Shown: positions 15,653 to 22,979, counted from the first letter of the stretch. The stretch: 26,599 nt of DNA from SG8-41 sp032123035 (GCA_032123035.1 JAQBFV010000354.1:1-26599), one strand, 5' to 3'. Numbers and translations are program-made. The notes: generated from the sequence alone by a model not told the origin.

Positions 15653-16627
15653 CTACCGGGTGATCCCGGCCGACTTGATAACCTTTCCCCATTTGACGAT
15701 TTCAGATTTTATTAACGTACGGAATGCTTCAGGCGTGGAGGTCTGCGGATCGAGGCCCGCTCGCTCCAGCTTGTCGCGTGTCGGGCCGGGGCCCAAGCTC
15801 TTGACGACGGCTTGATTGAGCCGCGCGATGACCGCTTTCGGAGTCCCGGCGCGCGTGAGCAGTCCATACCACGTGCTGAACTCGTATCCCGGTACCCCGG
15901 CCTCGGCGATCGTGGGCATATCTGGCAAGACAGCCGAGCGCTTGCGCCCGGTGAGTCCCAGACCACGCAGCCTCCCGGCCTTGAGATGTCCGAAAACCGT
16001 CGGTATCGGCGCCAGCACGCACTGCACATTCCCCGCGATCGCGTCCCTCACGGCCGGGCCGCCCCCTTTGTAGGGAATATGATGAAGCTTGATCTTGGCC
16101 ACGCTCTGAAGGTACGCCATCGACAGGTGCGTGGAGCTCCCCGCGCCTGCCGAGCCAAACGCAATCTTTCCGGGTTCTCGCTTTGCAAGCGCGACGAACT
16201 CGGCGATATTCTTTGCCGGCAAGTTGTTGTTGACCACCAGCACGCTCGAAGCGAAGCCGGCCAGCGATATCGGAGCGAGATCCCTGAGTGCCACGTAAGC
16301 ACGCTTGGGACGCAGCGTCTCATTCACCGCGAGCCCGATGTTGTTGAGGATGATGGTGTAACCGTTCGGAGTCGCCTGTGCTGCCAGGGTCGTGCCCAGC
16401 GTGCTCCCGGCACCGCCGCGGTTGTCGACGACCAACTGCACGCCCAGCTCTTCTGTCAACTTGGCGCCGAGCAGCCTGCCGATCAAATCCGATGTGCCAC
16501 CGACCGAATAGGGCACGATAAAGCGTATGGGCCTCTGGGGATAATTGCCAGACTGCGCACCCAGAACATGCCCGCTGATCGCGGATAACGCCGCGATCAG
16601 GCCAATCCAGAAAAGTCGGTTCTTCAT
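15653..16627 (-). CDS. Tripartite tricarboxylate transporter family (Bug/TctC) binding protein
   Basis: 324 aa. The signal peptide MKNRLFWIGLIAALSAISGHVLG has a cleavage site around residues 23-25. The family hallmark YPQRPIRFIVPYSVGGTSD (29-47) follows, then VVDNRGGAGSTLGT, HIPYKGGGPAVRD (163-175) and PTIAEAGVPGYEF. Bug proteins bind carboxylates in the periplasm and are expanded in Betaproteobacteria; no TctA/TctB membrane genes are in this window, as is usual for orphan Bug genes. The start is the ATG at 16627, preceded by GAGGAGGG four bases away; the frame extends 12 codons further without a ribosome site. The gene is flanked by repeat blocks on both sides. Confidence 0.94.
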   Translation of the reverse strand: MKNRLFWIGLIAALSAISGHVLGAQSGNYPQRPIRFIVPYSVGGTSDLIGRLLGAKLTEELGVQLVVDNRGGAGSTLGTTLAAQATPNGYTIILNNIGLAVNETLRPKRAYVALRDLAPISLAGFASSVLVVNNNLPAKNIAEFVALAKREPGKIAFGSAGAGSSTHLSMAYLQSVAKIKLHHIPYKGGGPAVRDAIAGNVQCVLAPIPTVFGHLKAGRLRGLGLTGRKRSAVLPDMPTIAEAGVPGYEFSTWYGLLTRAGTPKAVIARLNQAVVKSLGPGPTRDKLERAGLDPQTSTPEAFRTLIKSEIVKWGKVIKSAGITR

Positions 16628-16667
16628 GCTGCCCTCCTCGTCGGTATGAAAATTAAAAAACATTCTT

Positions 16668-16728
16668 AGCCGCAGATAAACGCAGATGCACGCCGATCGA
16701 ATCCGTGACTAGTGACTTGTGACTTGTG
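16668..16728. repeat. CGCAGAT array plus GTGACTT words
   Basis: Contains AGCCGCAGATAAACGCAGAT with a third imperfect unit (16668-16697), then GTGACTA, GTGACTT, GTGACTT, GTG (16705-16728). The first part matches the boundary arrays at 12732 and 15344. The rest of the gap (16628-16667) shows only the Bug ribosome site and an A/T-rich run. Confidence 0.75.
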
Positions 16729-16758
16729 TTTGCGGGGCAAGCACGCGGCGCCGTTCCG

Positions 16759-16814
16759 TTTCACGTTTCACGATTCACGTTTCACGTTTCACGTTTCACG
16801 ATTTACGTTTCACG
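16759..16814. repeat. Eight tandem heptamers (TTTCACG/ATTCACG)
   Basis: Eight contiguous 7-base units: TTTCACG six times, ATTCACG once (third) and ATTTACG once (seventh). The array overlaps the last codons of the selenoprotein gene: its stop TAA (complement of 16803-16805) lies within the variant unit ATTTACG, and the preceding Glu-Thr codons are repeat-derived. Confidence 0.9.
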
Positions 16815-17357
16815 AGCCTGGGTGAGCTGCCTGACCATATCGTCCACATAGCGCTCCGTCAGGGTGCGCATCTCATCGGGTGTGAGGTTGCTGACCGGAT
16901 GCGGCAATTCGATGAACGGATGTCCATCCATTCCCTTGCTGCGAAACTGGTACACGGCGGCATTCTTGAAAACCTGCGTGAGGAATACGGTGGCCGGAAT
17001 GCCGCGTTTCTCGAACTCGATGGCGTCGTGCACACTGCACAACGTGCAGGATCCTCACCCGCCTAGCGCGGCGGCGGCCACCTGCACCTCTTTCGCCATC
17101 TCATCGATCATGCCGCCAGTCGCGGGCTTGGAATAGTGCTCCTTGCGCCGGATGATGACTTTGGCGACCCCGTAACGGCTGCGCAGCGTCTCCGCCACCG
17201 TCTCGAGAATGACGTCGGCCTGCTCCTTGGTATTGTCCAGCAGGCCCACCACCTTCCCGGCGAGGTCCGTCGGGCGTGGCGCCATCGCAATTTTCAGGTG
17301 GCTTCCGCCGGCGGTCGGATCAATGAAGCCCAGATTGTCGGTCATGCTCGCGTCCAT
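16803..17357 (-). CDS. UGSC family selenoprotein (in-frame TGA = Sec101)
   Basis: Two adjacent frames separated by one TGA (complement 17055-17057) form a single 184-residue protein. Around the TGA the sequence reads ALGG-U-GSC-TLC-SVHDAIE, which is the U-G-S-C motif that names the family. The downstream part continues without a break (RGIPATVFLTQVFKN). A 9-bp hairpin placed like a bacterial SECIS follows the TGA. The N-terminal part (LAGKVVGLLDNTKEQADVIL, VAKVIIRRKEHYSKPA) is an alpha/beta domain typical of the family. The Sec/Cys redox pair suggests a thiol-dependent reductase or peroxidase-like role, but function is not established. ATG at 17357 chosen; 17345 is possible. The gene lies 48 bp after an uncharacterised Cys-rich gene, probably its operon partner. 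A nonsense mutation is the alternative, made unlikely by the motif and hairpin. Confidence 0.9.
17024..17057 (-). promoter_or_regulatory. Candidate bacterial SECIS of the UGSC gene
   Basis: Starting 10 bases after the TGA, CGTTGTGCA (17044-17036) pairs with TGCACGACG (17032-17024) in nine pairs including one G-U. The loop is GTG (17035-17033). Nineteen bases separate the TGA from the loop and the loop starts with G, as known for SelB-binding hairpins. Confidence 0.75.
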
Positions 17358-17405
17358 CAAGAGAAAACGATCTTCCCGGCATTATGACCCAACCTGCCCG
17401 GCCCG

Positions 17406-18425
17406 TCATACCTCATAGGTGCCGTGGACGGCGCGGCTCGATTCGTTCCAGCCGTGACAGACCGCAGTGACCGGCCCCACGCCCCCGGCCACGATAAGGT
17501 GAAGCCGGTCCGGGTCCTTCACCGCCTTGATGAGGCAATCGTCGTCCTCCGGGTCAAGACCCATCGCCCGCGCACGCTCCGGACGCCAGTTCCCGCCGCG
17601 CTTCAGGTTTTTCTGCTCGCGCACGGCGAGATCGCACAAACGCCGTTGGACCTCGGCGCGCGTCATGCCCGCATCGGCGCACAACGTGGCGTGCTGCGGG
17701 CTCATCGCCACGACCATGTCGGAATTGAACCACATGTTCCACGAGCCCGGCGCCGTCATCGCATCCCCGATGCCCGCGAGCAACCGCTGGGGCTCGGTAC
17801 TCACATCGTCGAAATGAAGCCGCGGGCTTTCCACCATGGCGCAGGTGATCACGTTTTGCCGATCAGAGTATCCACGCGACACCGCGAGGCTTTCCCACGG
17901 GCTGCGCGCCATGTGCTCGGTGAGACACGCGCTATATCGGATCGGCGAGCCGAAAACCGTCGCCGACGCGAGCCCCGGGATGCCGCCGCCCAGATTCATC
18001 AGGATGAGCCGAATCGCGCGCCCGATCGTAGCGTTCGCCCGGAAACCGGGGCCGAAACAACCGTTGCCCCCGTGCAGTCCGATTCTCTCCGCATAGGGTC
18101 CGTTGACGATCATGAGCGGCGCGACTCCGTGCATCGTGCACTGCACGCCGCCCATGTTGATCTCTTCGCGCAGGATGAGCTGGGTACCCCCCAGCACGAC
18201 CGGGAGGTACTCGGGCTTGCACCCCGCCATGACGGCGTGGACGGCGACGCTGCGCACGGTGGCCATTCCCCCGGCCGGGGGAATGGGCCCGATCACTTCG
18301 TCGGGATCGCACCGCGCGCCCGCCAGCATCCATTGCACGCGCTGCTCGGTCGGAGTCACGACCGGAAGGCCGTCCGACCAGTCCTTCTCCAGAAAGAATT
18401 CAAACTCGTCCAATGTCTTTTCCAT
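17406..18425 (-). CDS. Uncharacterised Cys-rich protein, operon partner of the UGSC selenoprotein
   Basis: 339 aa with no signal peptide or membrane segment. I cannot name a characterised family. Notable stretches are EKDWSDGLPVVTPTEQRV (14-31), HAVMAGCKPEYLPVVLGG (63-80), GGVQCTMHGVAPLMIVNGP (92-110), HGGNGCFGPGFRANATIGRA (118-137) and IVAGGVGPVTAVCHGWN (311-327). Ten Cys residues (39, 69, 96, 123, 167, 195, 249, 264, 297, 323) sit mostly in conserved-looking motifs, suggesting redox or metal chemistry. It ends 48 bp before the selenoprotein start on the same strand, so the two probably work together. ATG at 18425 chosen over the GTG one codon upstream. The 185 bp to the divergent oxygenase gene should contain the promoter; no clear consensus was seen. 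Confidence 0.85.
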   Translation of the reverse strand: MEKTLDEFEFFLEKDWSDGLPVVTPTEQRVQWMLAGARCDPDEVIGPIPPAGGMATVRSVAVHAVMAGCKPEYLPVVLGGTQLILREEINMGGVQCTMHGVAPLMIVNGPYAERIGLHGGNGCFGPGFRANATIGRAIRLILMNLGGGIPGLASATVFGSPIRYSACLTEHMARSPWESLAVSRGYSDRQNVITCAMVESPRLHFDDVSTEPQRLLAGIGDAMTAPGSWNMWFNSDMVVAMSPQHATLCADAGMTRAEVQRRLCDLAVREQKNLKRGGNWRPERARAMGLDPEDDDCLIKAVKDPDRLHLIVAGGVGPVTAVCHGWNESSRAVHGTYEV

Positions 18426-18610
18426 CACGCCTGGGCTTTGAATAACCGAATCTCATGCGGTAAGCTTTCCCCGGAGTGGAACGAGATTCACGACAGATTA
18501 CCCCGCTAACGCGAGCAGGCTTGCGACAGGACCACCCCGAACACCTTCACCACGAAGGGCGGCTTTGTTTCCCGATCGCCAACGCTAGATTATAGAGGCA
18601 GCCAGCACAC

Positions 18611-19219
18611 ATGGTCACGTGGGAAGCGATTTTTCCGACTCCAATAATGAGAACGAATATTGGAAGAAATTTTACTGATGAGGAAAACAAGTTTTTCGAC
18701 AAAATGCGGGGTGCCCCGCACCCGAATGTCTCCAACATCAGAAGCGCCGACACGCATGTCCTGGATGCTCCCGAAATGCAGACGATACGATCGTTTGTCA
18801 CGGAGCATATCGATCAATACGCCAGAAAAATCATCTCGTCTGACCCAAAGCTGGAGTTCTACGTTACCCAATCGTGGCTCAACTATACGCAAACCGGCCA
18901 GTCCCATCATCGGCATATGCACACCAACAGCCTGATCAGCGGCGTACTTTATGTCAACGTGAAAAAGGAAGTCGACGGCATCTGCTTCTATCGGAACAGC
19001 GGCGCTCAGATATTGGTAACGGATGAGTACGTCAATTGGTATAACTCTCCAGCCTCTTGTTTTAGCGTGGGAGTCGGCGACGTAGTGCTCTTTCCTTCCA
19101 ACCTTTCTCACGGCGTCGAACAAACGAGCGGAGAACATACCCGCATCAGCCTGGCGTTCAACGCGTTTGTCAGAGGCCAGATCGGGACCGAGAAAAACCT
19201 GAACAGTCTGAAGATTTGA
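18611..19219 (+). CDS. Putative 2OG-Fe(II) oxygenase (TIGR02466-like)
   Basis: 202 aa with a double-stranded beta-helix pattern. The HRHMHTNSLISGVLYVN block (100-116, H102 and H104), the distal FPSNLSHGV (161-169, His167) and TRISLAFN (177-184, Arg178) match the iron and 2-oxoglutarate ligands of a small oxygenase family also found in phages. The start is the ATG at 18611 with GAGGC upstream; the frame is intact. Codon use is visibly more A/T-rich (AAT, ATT, AAA, GAA) than in the flanking genes, a sign of horizontal acquisition. It is divergent from the Cys-rich gene and is followed by the methyltransferase in the same direction after 170 bp. Substrate unknown. Confidence 0.78.
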   Translation: MVTWEAIFPTPIMRTNIGRNFTDEENKFFDKMRGAPHPNVSNIRSADTHVLDAPEMQTIRSFVTEHIDQYARKIISSDPKLEFYVTQSWLNYTQTGQSHHRHMHTNSLISGVLYVNVKKEVDGICFYRNSGAQILVTDEYVNWYNSPASCFSVGVGDVVLFPSNLSHGVEQTSGEHTRISLAFNAFVRGQIGTEKNLNSLKI

Positions 19220-19392
19220 TTATTTCCTCTGGATCAGTCACCCCCAAGCAAAAAGGCGTGCGTCCCCGCAGGCCGTTTTAATGCCCGATAAAGGAAGCCT
19301 GGCTCAAATCATAGGGCCCCTTTCCTCGCTTCTTTCGCCCCTGTGCAAGTGCGAGTAGGATGAGCAGCCTACATACGGAGTAGGAGACTTCC

Positions 19393-20172
19393 ATGAAGAC
19401 CGAAACGTTGGCAGTAGATCCGAGCGCCCTACGCGAGGAAGTCAAGAACAAGTATCGCGACGTCGCGTGTAACCCGCACGGCGAATACCATTTCCACACC
19501 GGCAGACCGATCGCGCAGCGCCTCGGTTATGACCAGGCCGTGGTCGGAGCGATGCTGGACGTCGCCGTCGAATCGTTCGCCGGCGTAGCGAACCCGTTCT
19601 CCCTTCGGACCCTCGCGCGAGGCGAGAAGGTAATCGATGCGGGATCGGGCGCAGGGTTCGACACCTTTATCGCTGCTCACCAGGTCGGCTCGGAAGGCCG
19701 GGTGGTCGGCGTGGACATGATTCCCGAAATGCTGGAAAAATCCCGCAACACCGCGAAGCTCATGGGGCTCGCACACGTCGAGTTCCGCGAAGGGATCGTC
19801 GAAGAGATGCCCGTCGAAGACGGCTGGGCCGACGTCGTCATCAGCAACGGCGTCATCAACCTGTGCGCCGACAAGAAGCTGGCCTTCGGGGAAGTTTGGC
19901 GGGTGTTGCGTCCCGGCGGCACGCTGCAGTTTGGCGACATCGCCAACGGCGCGCCGGTGCCGGAATCGGTGGTACGGAACATCGACTTGTGGACTGCTTG
20001 AATTGCCGGTGGCCTTCCGTGTGAAGGCTGGCAGGCGCTGATGATGGAGACAGGCTTCGTCGATATCCGGATCAGCAAGCCGTACGATCCTTTCGAAGGA
20101 GCGCGCGGGGAGAAGAATGCGAGGCGCTTCCAGGTCTACGGGTACACCTTCCTCGCGCGTAAGCCCGCGTAG
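19393..20172 (+). CDS. ArsM-like SAM-dependent methyltransferase selenoprotein (in-frame TGA = Sec203)
   Basis: 259 residues when the TGA at 19999-20001 is read as Sec. Start ATG 19393 with GGAG eight bases upstream. The fold is a class I methyltransferase: motif I VIDAGSGAGFD (80-90), VVGVDMIPEMLEKSR (104-118), VVISNGVINLCADK (148-161), EVWRVLRPGGTL (147-178 region) and DLWTA-U-IAGGLP. In arsenite methyltransferases the last motif carries a conserved Cys, here replaced by Sec. The other ArsM cysteine, in SNC, is Gly here (SNG). After the TGA the frame continues 56 codons with normal family sequence (METGFVDIRISKPY, YGYTFLARKP) to TAG. Methylation of As, Se or another soft nucleophile is plausible. 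A nonsense mutation is the alternative, but only one stop exists and it is exactly at the Cys site. Confidence 0.87.
19999..20033 (+). promoter_or_regulatory. Candidate bacterial SECIS of the methyltransferase gene
   Basis: After the TGA, GCCTTC (20012-20017) pairs with GAAGGC (20023-20028) around a CGTGT loop. An outer stem TGCC/GGCA (20004-20007, 20030-20033) is joined by an asymmetric internal loop. Sixteen bases separate the TGA from the loop, and G is the second loop base. This fits the known bSECIS geometry but is less clean than the one in the UGSC gene. Confidence 0.65.
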
Positions 20173-20223
20173 GCCATCCGCTCCGCCGAAAGGAAGAGCC
20201 GGTCGAGGCGGGCTCCCTGAAAT

Positions 20224-20257
20224 AGCAAAAGGCCTGCGTCTCCGCAGGCCTTTTGCT
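20224..20257. terminator. Bidirectional terminator after the methyltransferase gene
   Basis: A perfect 15-bp stem (20224-20238 with 20243-20257) with loop TCTC and a T-run within the 3-prime arm on both strands. It lies 52 bases after the TAG of the methyltransferase. This supports the TAG at 20170, not the TGA, as the true end of the gene. Confidence 0.85.
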
Positions 20258-20370
20258 TGGAACTGGCGCGCCCGGCAGGATAAATCTGGGCATTGGGTTG
20301 AGGCGGTTCCCGTCCCCTGAACATCCGATTATGGCCGAAAGCGGACCTCCAACTAGACAACCATAACCAC

Positions 20371-20396
20371 CAAAAACAAACCCCGCCGAAGCGGGG
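20371..20396 (-). terminator. UUCG-loop terminator, copy A
   Basis: On the minus strand, CCCCGC-TTCG-GCGGGG is followed by TTTGTTTTTG. The C(UUCG)G tetraloop is exceptionally stable. It ends transcription of the hsdR remnant. The remaining part of 20173-20523 shows nothing recognisable. Confidence 0.9.
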
Positions 20397-20523
20397 TGTG
20401 TCGTTACGGCTGCATGAGGTTTTGGTTAACGACCAAGCTCACCCGCCGCCATCTGGCACCAGTGGACTGGCGGTCGAGTGCAGTGCCTTGTCAGCCCGGC
20501 TGGTCAGTTTGTGTTCTGGCTTG

Positions 20524-21111
20524 TCATGCGACGGCCTGTTGCCGATACAGGTATTTCTGGAAGCCTGCGAACACCCTGCCAATATCATCCGGCCTGCCCA
20601 GATCGGCCACGGCGTCGGAAATGGAGTTGTGATACTGGAGCCGCAAAAAGGGCGTGAGCTTCTCCTGGTCAAGTTCCTCTACGCCGACCGACACGTAATG
20701 TGACAGCACGAAATCGAGAAACACCTGCTGTTTGGCGTTGAAACGGGTGTTGATATAGACCTTGGCAGTGGCCGCCCGCACTTCGCGGGTGACCGGCGGG
20801 AGTGCGTAGGCCACGTGGGCCAGCACGTCGAGGAGGTCGCTGTTCTCCGCGTCGATGATCTTCTGCATCTCGGCCAGTTGCTCCCCGCCAAAGCCTTTCT
20901 CGGCGAGCCTTTGCAAGAGCTTCTTCCGCGTATCCGGCGCGCTCCAGATGGCGCGCAGTTCGGCCTCGTCCTTGAAAAAATCCGGCAGCTTGCCGAAGAG
21001 CATCTCCAGGAACTGCTGCGCGGACATTGGGGTTCCATCGGCGCGCCACAAGCTGGTCACGCTCATATGCCGGATGGTGCGCTCCTTCCCGTCGGCGAGC
21101 TTCACTTTCAT
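20524..21111 (-). pseudogene. 3-prime remnant of a type I restriction enzyme R subunit (hsdR)
   Basis: 195 aa that correspond only to the C-terminal domain of EcoEI-type HsdR. Typical stretches are DGTPMSAQQFLEMLFGKLPDFF (25-46), SAPDTRKKLLQRLAEKGFGG (57-76), MQKIIDAENSDLLDVLAHVAYALPP (82-106), FVLSHYVSVGVEELDQEKL and FAGFQKYLY. Full HsdR proteins have about 800-1000 residues with nuclease and helicase domains; none of this is found upstream, where a TAA immediately precedes the ATG. HsdM and HsdS are also absent. It is therefore almost certainly a non-functional fragment, although the surviving frame is intact and has its own terminator. Confidence 0.88.
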
Positions 21112-21461
21112 TTAGCGGCCCTTTTCCGTCTCTTCAAACCCAGCGTCTCCAAGCTCTGCTCCTCTCAATCGTTCGTTCTGCTTCGCAACAGGCGTAACGT
21201 GTGCGCCAAGCTGGAGGCTGGTGTAGACGGCGCACGACATCGTAAGGCTTCTTTCACGGATCAGCAGGATGATGGTCAATACTACAACCACTGCATGGCC
21301 GAACGCATGGGTCAGAATGCCCGTTTTTTCTAGGAATTAACTCCCGAGTTTTTGAACTTTTTTATATACGACAAACGGTTATGGTATTGCTGGTCGCTCG
21401 TTTTACGCGCTGGTCTAGGTCGTGATGGCCACGAACAGACTGACGAACCAAGCGGCCAACA
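21112..21461. other. Non-coding stretch upstream of the hsdR remnant
   Basis: About 350 bp without a convincing gene. On the minus strand, positions near 21165-21205 encode the tail LAHTLRLLRSRTND followed by a stop. It is nearly the same as LAHTLGLRRSRTND within the small ORF at 25216-25512. The DNA around it (TCGTTCGT-CTGCTTCG) is also shared, so it may be the degenerate end of a related gene. Confidence 0.4.
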
Positions 21462-21487
21462 AACAAAACCCCGCCGAAGCGGGGTTT
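21462..21487. terminator. UUCG-loop terminator, copy B
   Basis: The same CCCCGC/GCGGGG stem (21469-21474, 21479-21484) with a UUCG loop on the minus strand, flanked by AAAA and TTT. It lies 23 bases after the CmcJ-like gene stop and ends that transcript. Confidence 0.9.
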
Positions 21488-21507
21488 GTGTGATAGCTGA
21501 AGCGGAT

Positions 21508-22344
21508 TCAGTCGAAGAACGCGAAAGCCCTGGTTTCGATGCTTTCGCGCGGCGGCGCTCCCGCCGGCGTTCCGGGATCGTCAAACGCGCTGTGCGCGGT
21601 GAAGCGCGAGGGCTTGCTGGCATCGGAATCGAATACCTTGAACACCAGGGCCTCGTGACGCTCCATCTGCGGAAAGTAGAACCACTCGTGCGTTGGATTA
21701 TGGGCGATGTGGTAGACCTCGCCGGTACGGTCCTTGTAGCGCCGCTCAACCAGTATGAAACCCTTTTGCGGAATGGTGCGCCCATCGCAGATGCCGAGGG
21801 GGTCGATCAGCACCTTGCCGCGGATCGGCCGCCACACCTGGACGATGGCCCAGCGCTTGTTGAAGCGGCGCTCGGCCTCCACATCGCCGACGATATCGCG
21901 CAGCCGTCGCGGCGCGGACGTCTCGGTATAGTCGTTGTGCACGCCCTTTACCGTCGGCCGCGCGCCCGTAGCCTTCTGCGCCTGTTCGTCGCCGATGCGG
22001 ATGGTATGGTCGAACACCACGACCTCGGCGGCGCCGGAATGCTTCTTGATTAGCGCCTGCACCTCCAGGTCGTAGACGCGCGCGCGCTCCGCTTCATCAG
22101 TGAAGTCCTTGACTTGCGTACCGTGGTCGACGAACACGAATCCCTGAGTGTCGAGCTTGAATGTGTCGCGCAATGGCCTGCCGTTGCGCACGGTCATCTC
22201 GTGCTGCCGGTATTGCGTCGGGACTGCCTTGTGCTCCATTTCCGGCCAATCAATGTAGCGCACCGGCGGCACCCCGGTGTCGACGATATAGTTGAAGTTG
22301 GCGCGAATGGTGTCGGTTGATGCCTTCTCGGCGGTGATCTGCAT
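21508..22344 (-). CDS. CmcJ/GA4-desaturase-like 2OG-Fe(II) oxygenase
   Basis: 278 aa from the ATG at 22344; an ATG 12 codons upstream (22380) is possible, neither having a strong ribosome site. The family includes CmcJ, NvfI and fungal asaB-type hydroxylase/desaturases. Characteristic blocks are FNYIVDTGVPPVRYID (17-32), the iron site GVHNDYT with H136 and D138, VWRPIRGKVLIDPLGICD (170-187), EWFYFPQMERHEALVFKVFDS (220-240) and the distal HSAF with His251. It oxidises an unidentified small molecule in the cytoplasm. The gene appears monocistronic: its terminator follows directly and the cupin gene lies 98 bp upstream. Confidence 0.82.
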   Translation of the reverse strand: MQITAEKASTDTIRANFNYIVDTGVPPVRYIDWPEMEHKAVPTQYRQHEMTVRNGRPLRDTFKLDTQGFVFVDHGTQVKDFTDEAERARVYDLEVQALIKKHSGAAEVVVFDHTIRIGDEQAQKATGARPTVKGVHNDYTETSAPRRLRDIVGDVEAERRFNKRWAIVQVWRPIRGKVLIDPLGICDGRTIPQKGFILVERRYKDRTGEVYHIAHNPTHEWFYFPQMERHEALVFKVFDSDASKPSRFTAHSAFDDPGTPAGAPPRESIETRAFAFFD

Positions 22345-22442
22345 AGGACGTTCTCGCAGTTGGGTTTCGACCCCGATCATAGCGGTTTTTTAAACGCCGC
22401 GCTGCACCCACACCCTAAAAACGTCTTCGAGCCTAATGAACG

Positions 22443-22979
22443 TTAGCGGTGAGAACGACGCTTTGCCGTGCCACCGCGCCGCCGGCCCGATTGTTTTGCA
22501 GCGGGATTCTTCGTGAGTGCGCGCGCTCTGGCCGCGTCGCCCCTCGCGACAGCGTGTTTCCCGGCAACGGTCTGGGCGCGCCATTTCGTCCGATGGCGCA
22601 GGTGTGCGCCTTCCTTCCAGGCGTGCTGAGTGCCGCCGCCCATAAACACCACGAATACTTCGCAGCCGTCGGGGTACTCATAGGGGCCGTGGAGCGTGTC
22701 CCATCCGAACACGTAGTCGCCGGGCCGCAAATCCTTGCCGGCCACGCACATCCGCCCCTTGGTCACCAGAATGGAGTGCCAACTCTTGTGCGTGTGCGCG
22801 GGCTCGACGTAGCCCTTCGGAAACTTCACCTTCATGTCGATCCGTTTCATGACCGGATCGTGGGCGAAGATCTTCACCTTTACGCCGCGCGGAAGCGTGA
22901 GCAGCTTCGTCGCCGGGCGCTCCGTCCACTTGATCTGCCGGTCATGGATAGCGCGAAACCGGTTGTCGGCTTGCCTCAT
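22443..22979 (-). CDS. Cupin-domain protein with basic C-terminal tail
   Basis: 178 aa. A single cupin barrel covers residues ~45-125: the first cupin motif is PAHTHKSWHSILVTKGRM (60-77) with His62, His64 and His68 as metal-ligand candidates, followed by DLRPGDYVFGWDTLHGPYEYPDG (83-105) with His97. Residues ~130-178 form a Lys/Arg/Ala-rich tail (AKQSGRRRGGTAKRRSHR) that is low-complexity and may be disordered or bind nucleic acid. The start is certain: AGGAGG lies six bases before the ATG at 22979. Function is unknown; single-domain cupins can be dioxygenases, isomerases or binding proteins. It is divergent from the cytochrome gene, and the 197-bp gap should hold both promoters. Confidence 0.83.
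   Translation of the reverse strand: MRQADNRFRAIHDRQIKWTERPATKLLTLPRGVKVKIFAHDPVMKRIDMKVKFPKGYVEPAHTHKSWHSILVTKGRMCVAGKDLRPGDYVFGWDTLHGPYEYPDGCEVFVVFMGGGTQHAWKEGAHLRHRTKWRAQTVAGKHAVARGDAARARALTKNPAAKQSGRRRGGTAKRRSHR

Noticed and set aside
16803..17042. Independent 79-aa gene starting MCSVHDAIEF
   Set aside because: Its ATG-like start is internal: the sequence continues upstream in the same frame through G-S-C and a TGA into the preceding frame, forming one UGSC protein.
19393..20001. Methyltransferase gene ending at the TGA at 19999
   Set aside because: Family sequence continues in frame for 56 codons and the terminator lies after the later TAG.
20524..21111. Functional type I restriction system
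   Set aside because: Only the C-terminal domain of HsdR is present; helicase, nuclease, HsdM and HsdS are missing.
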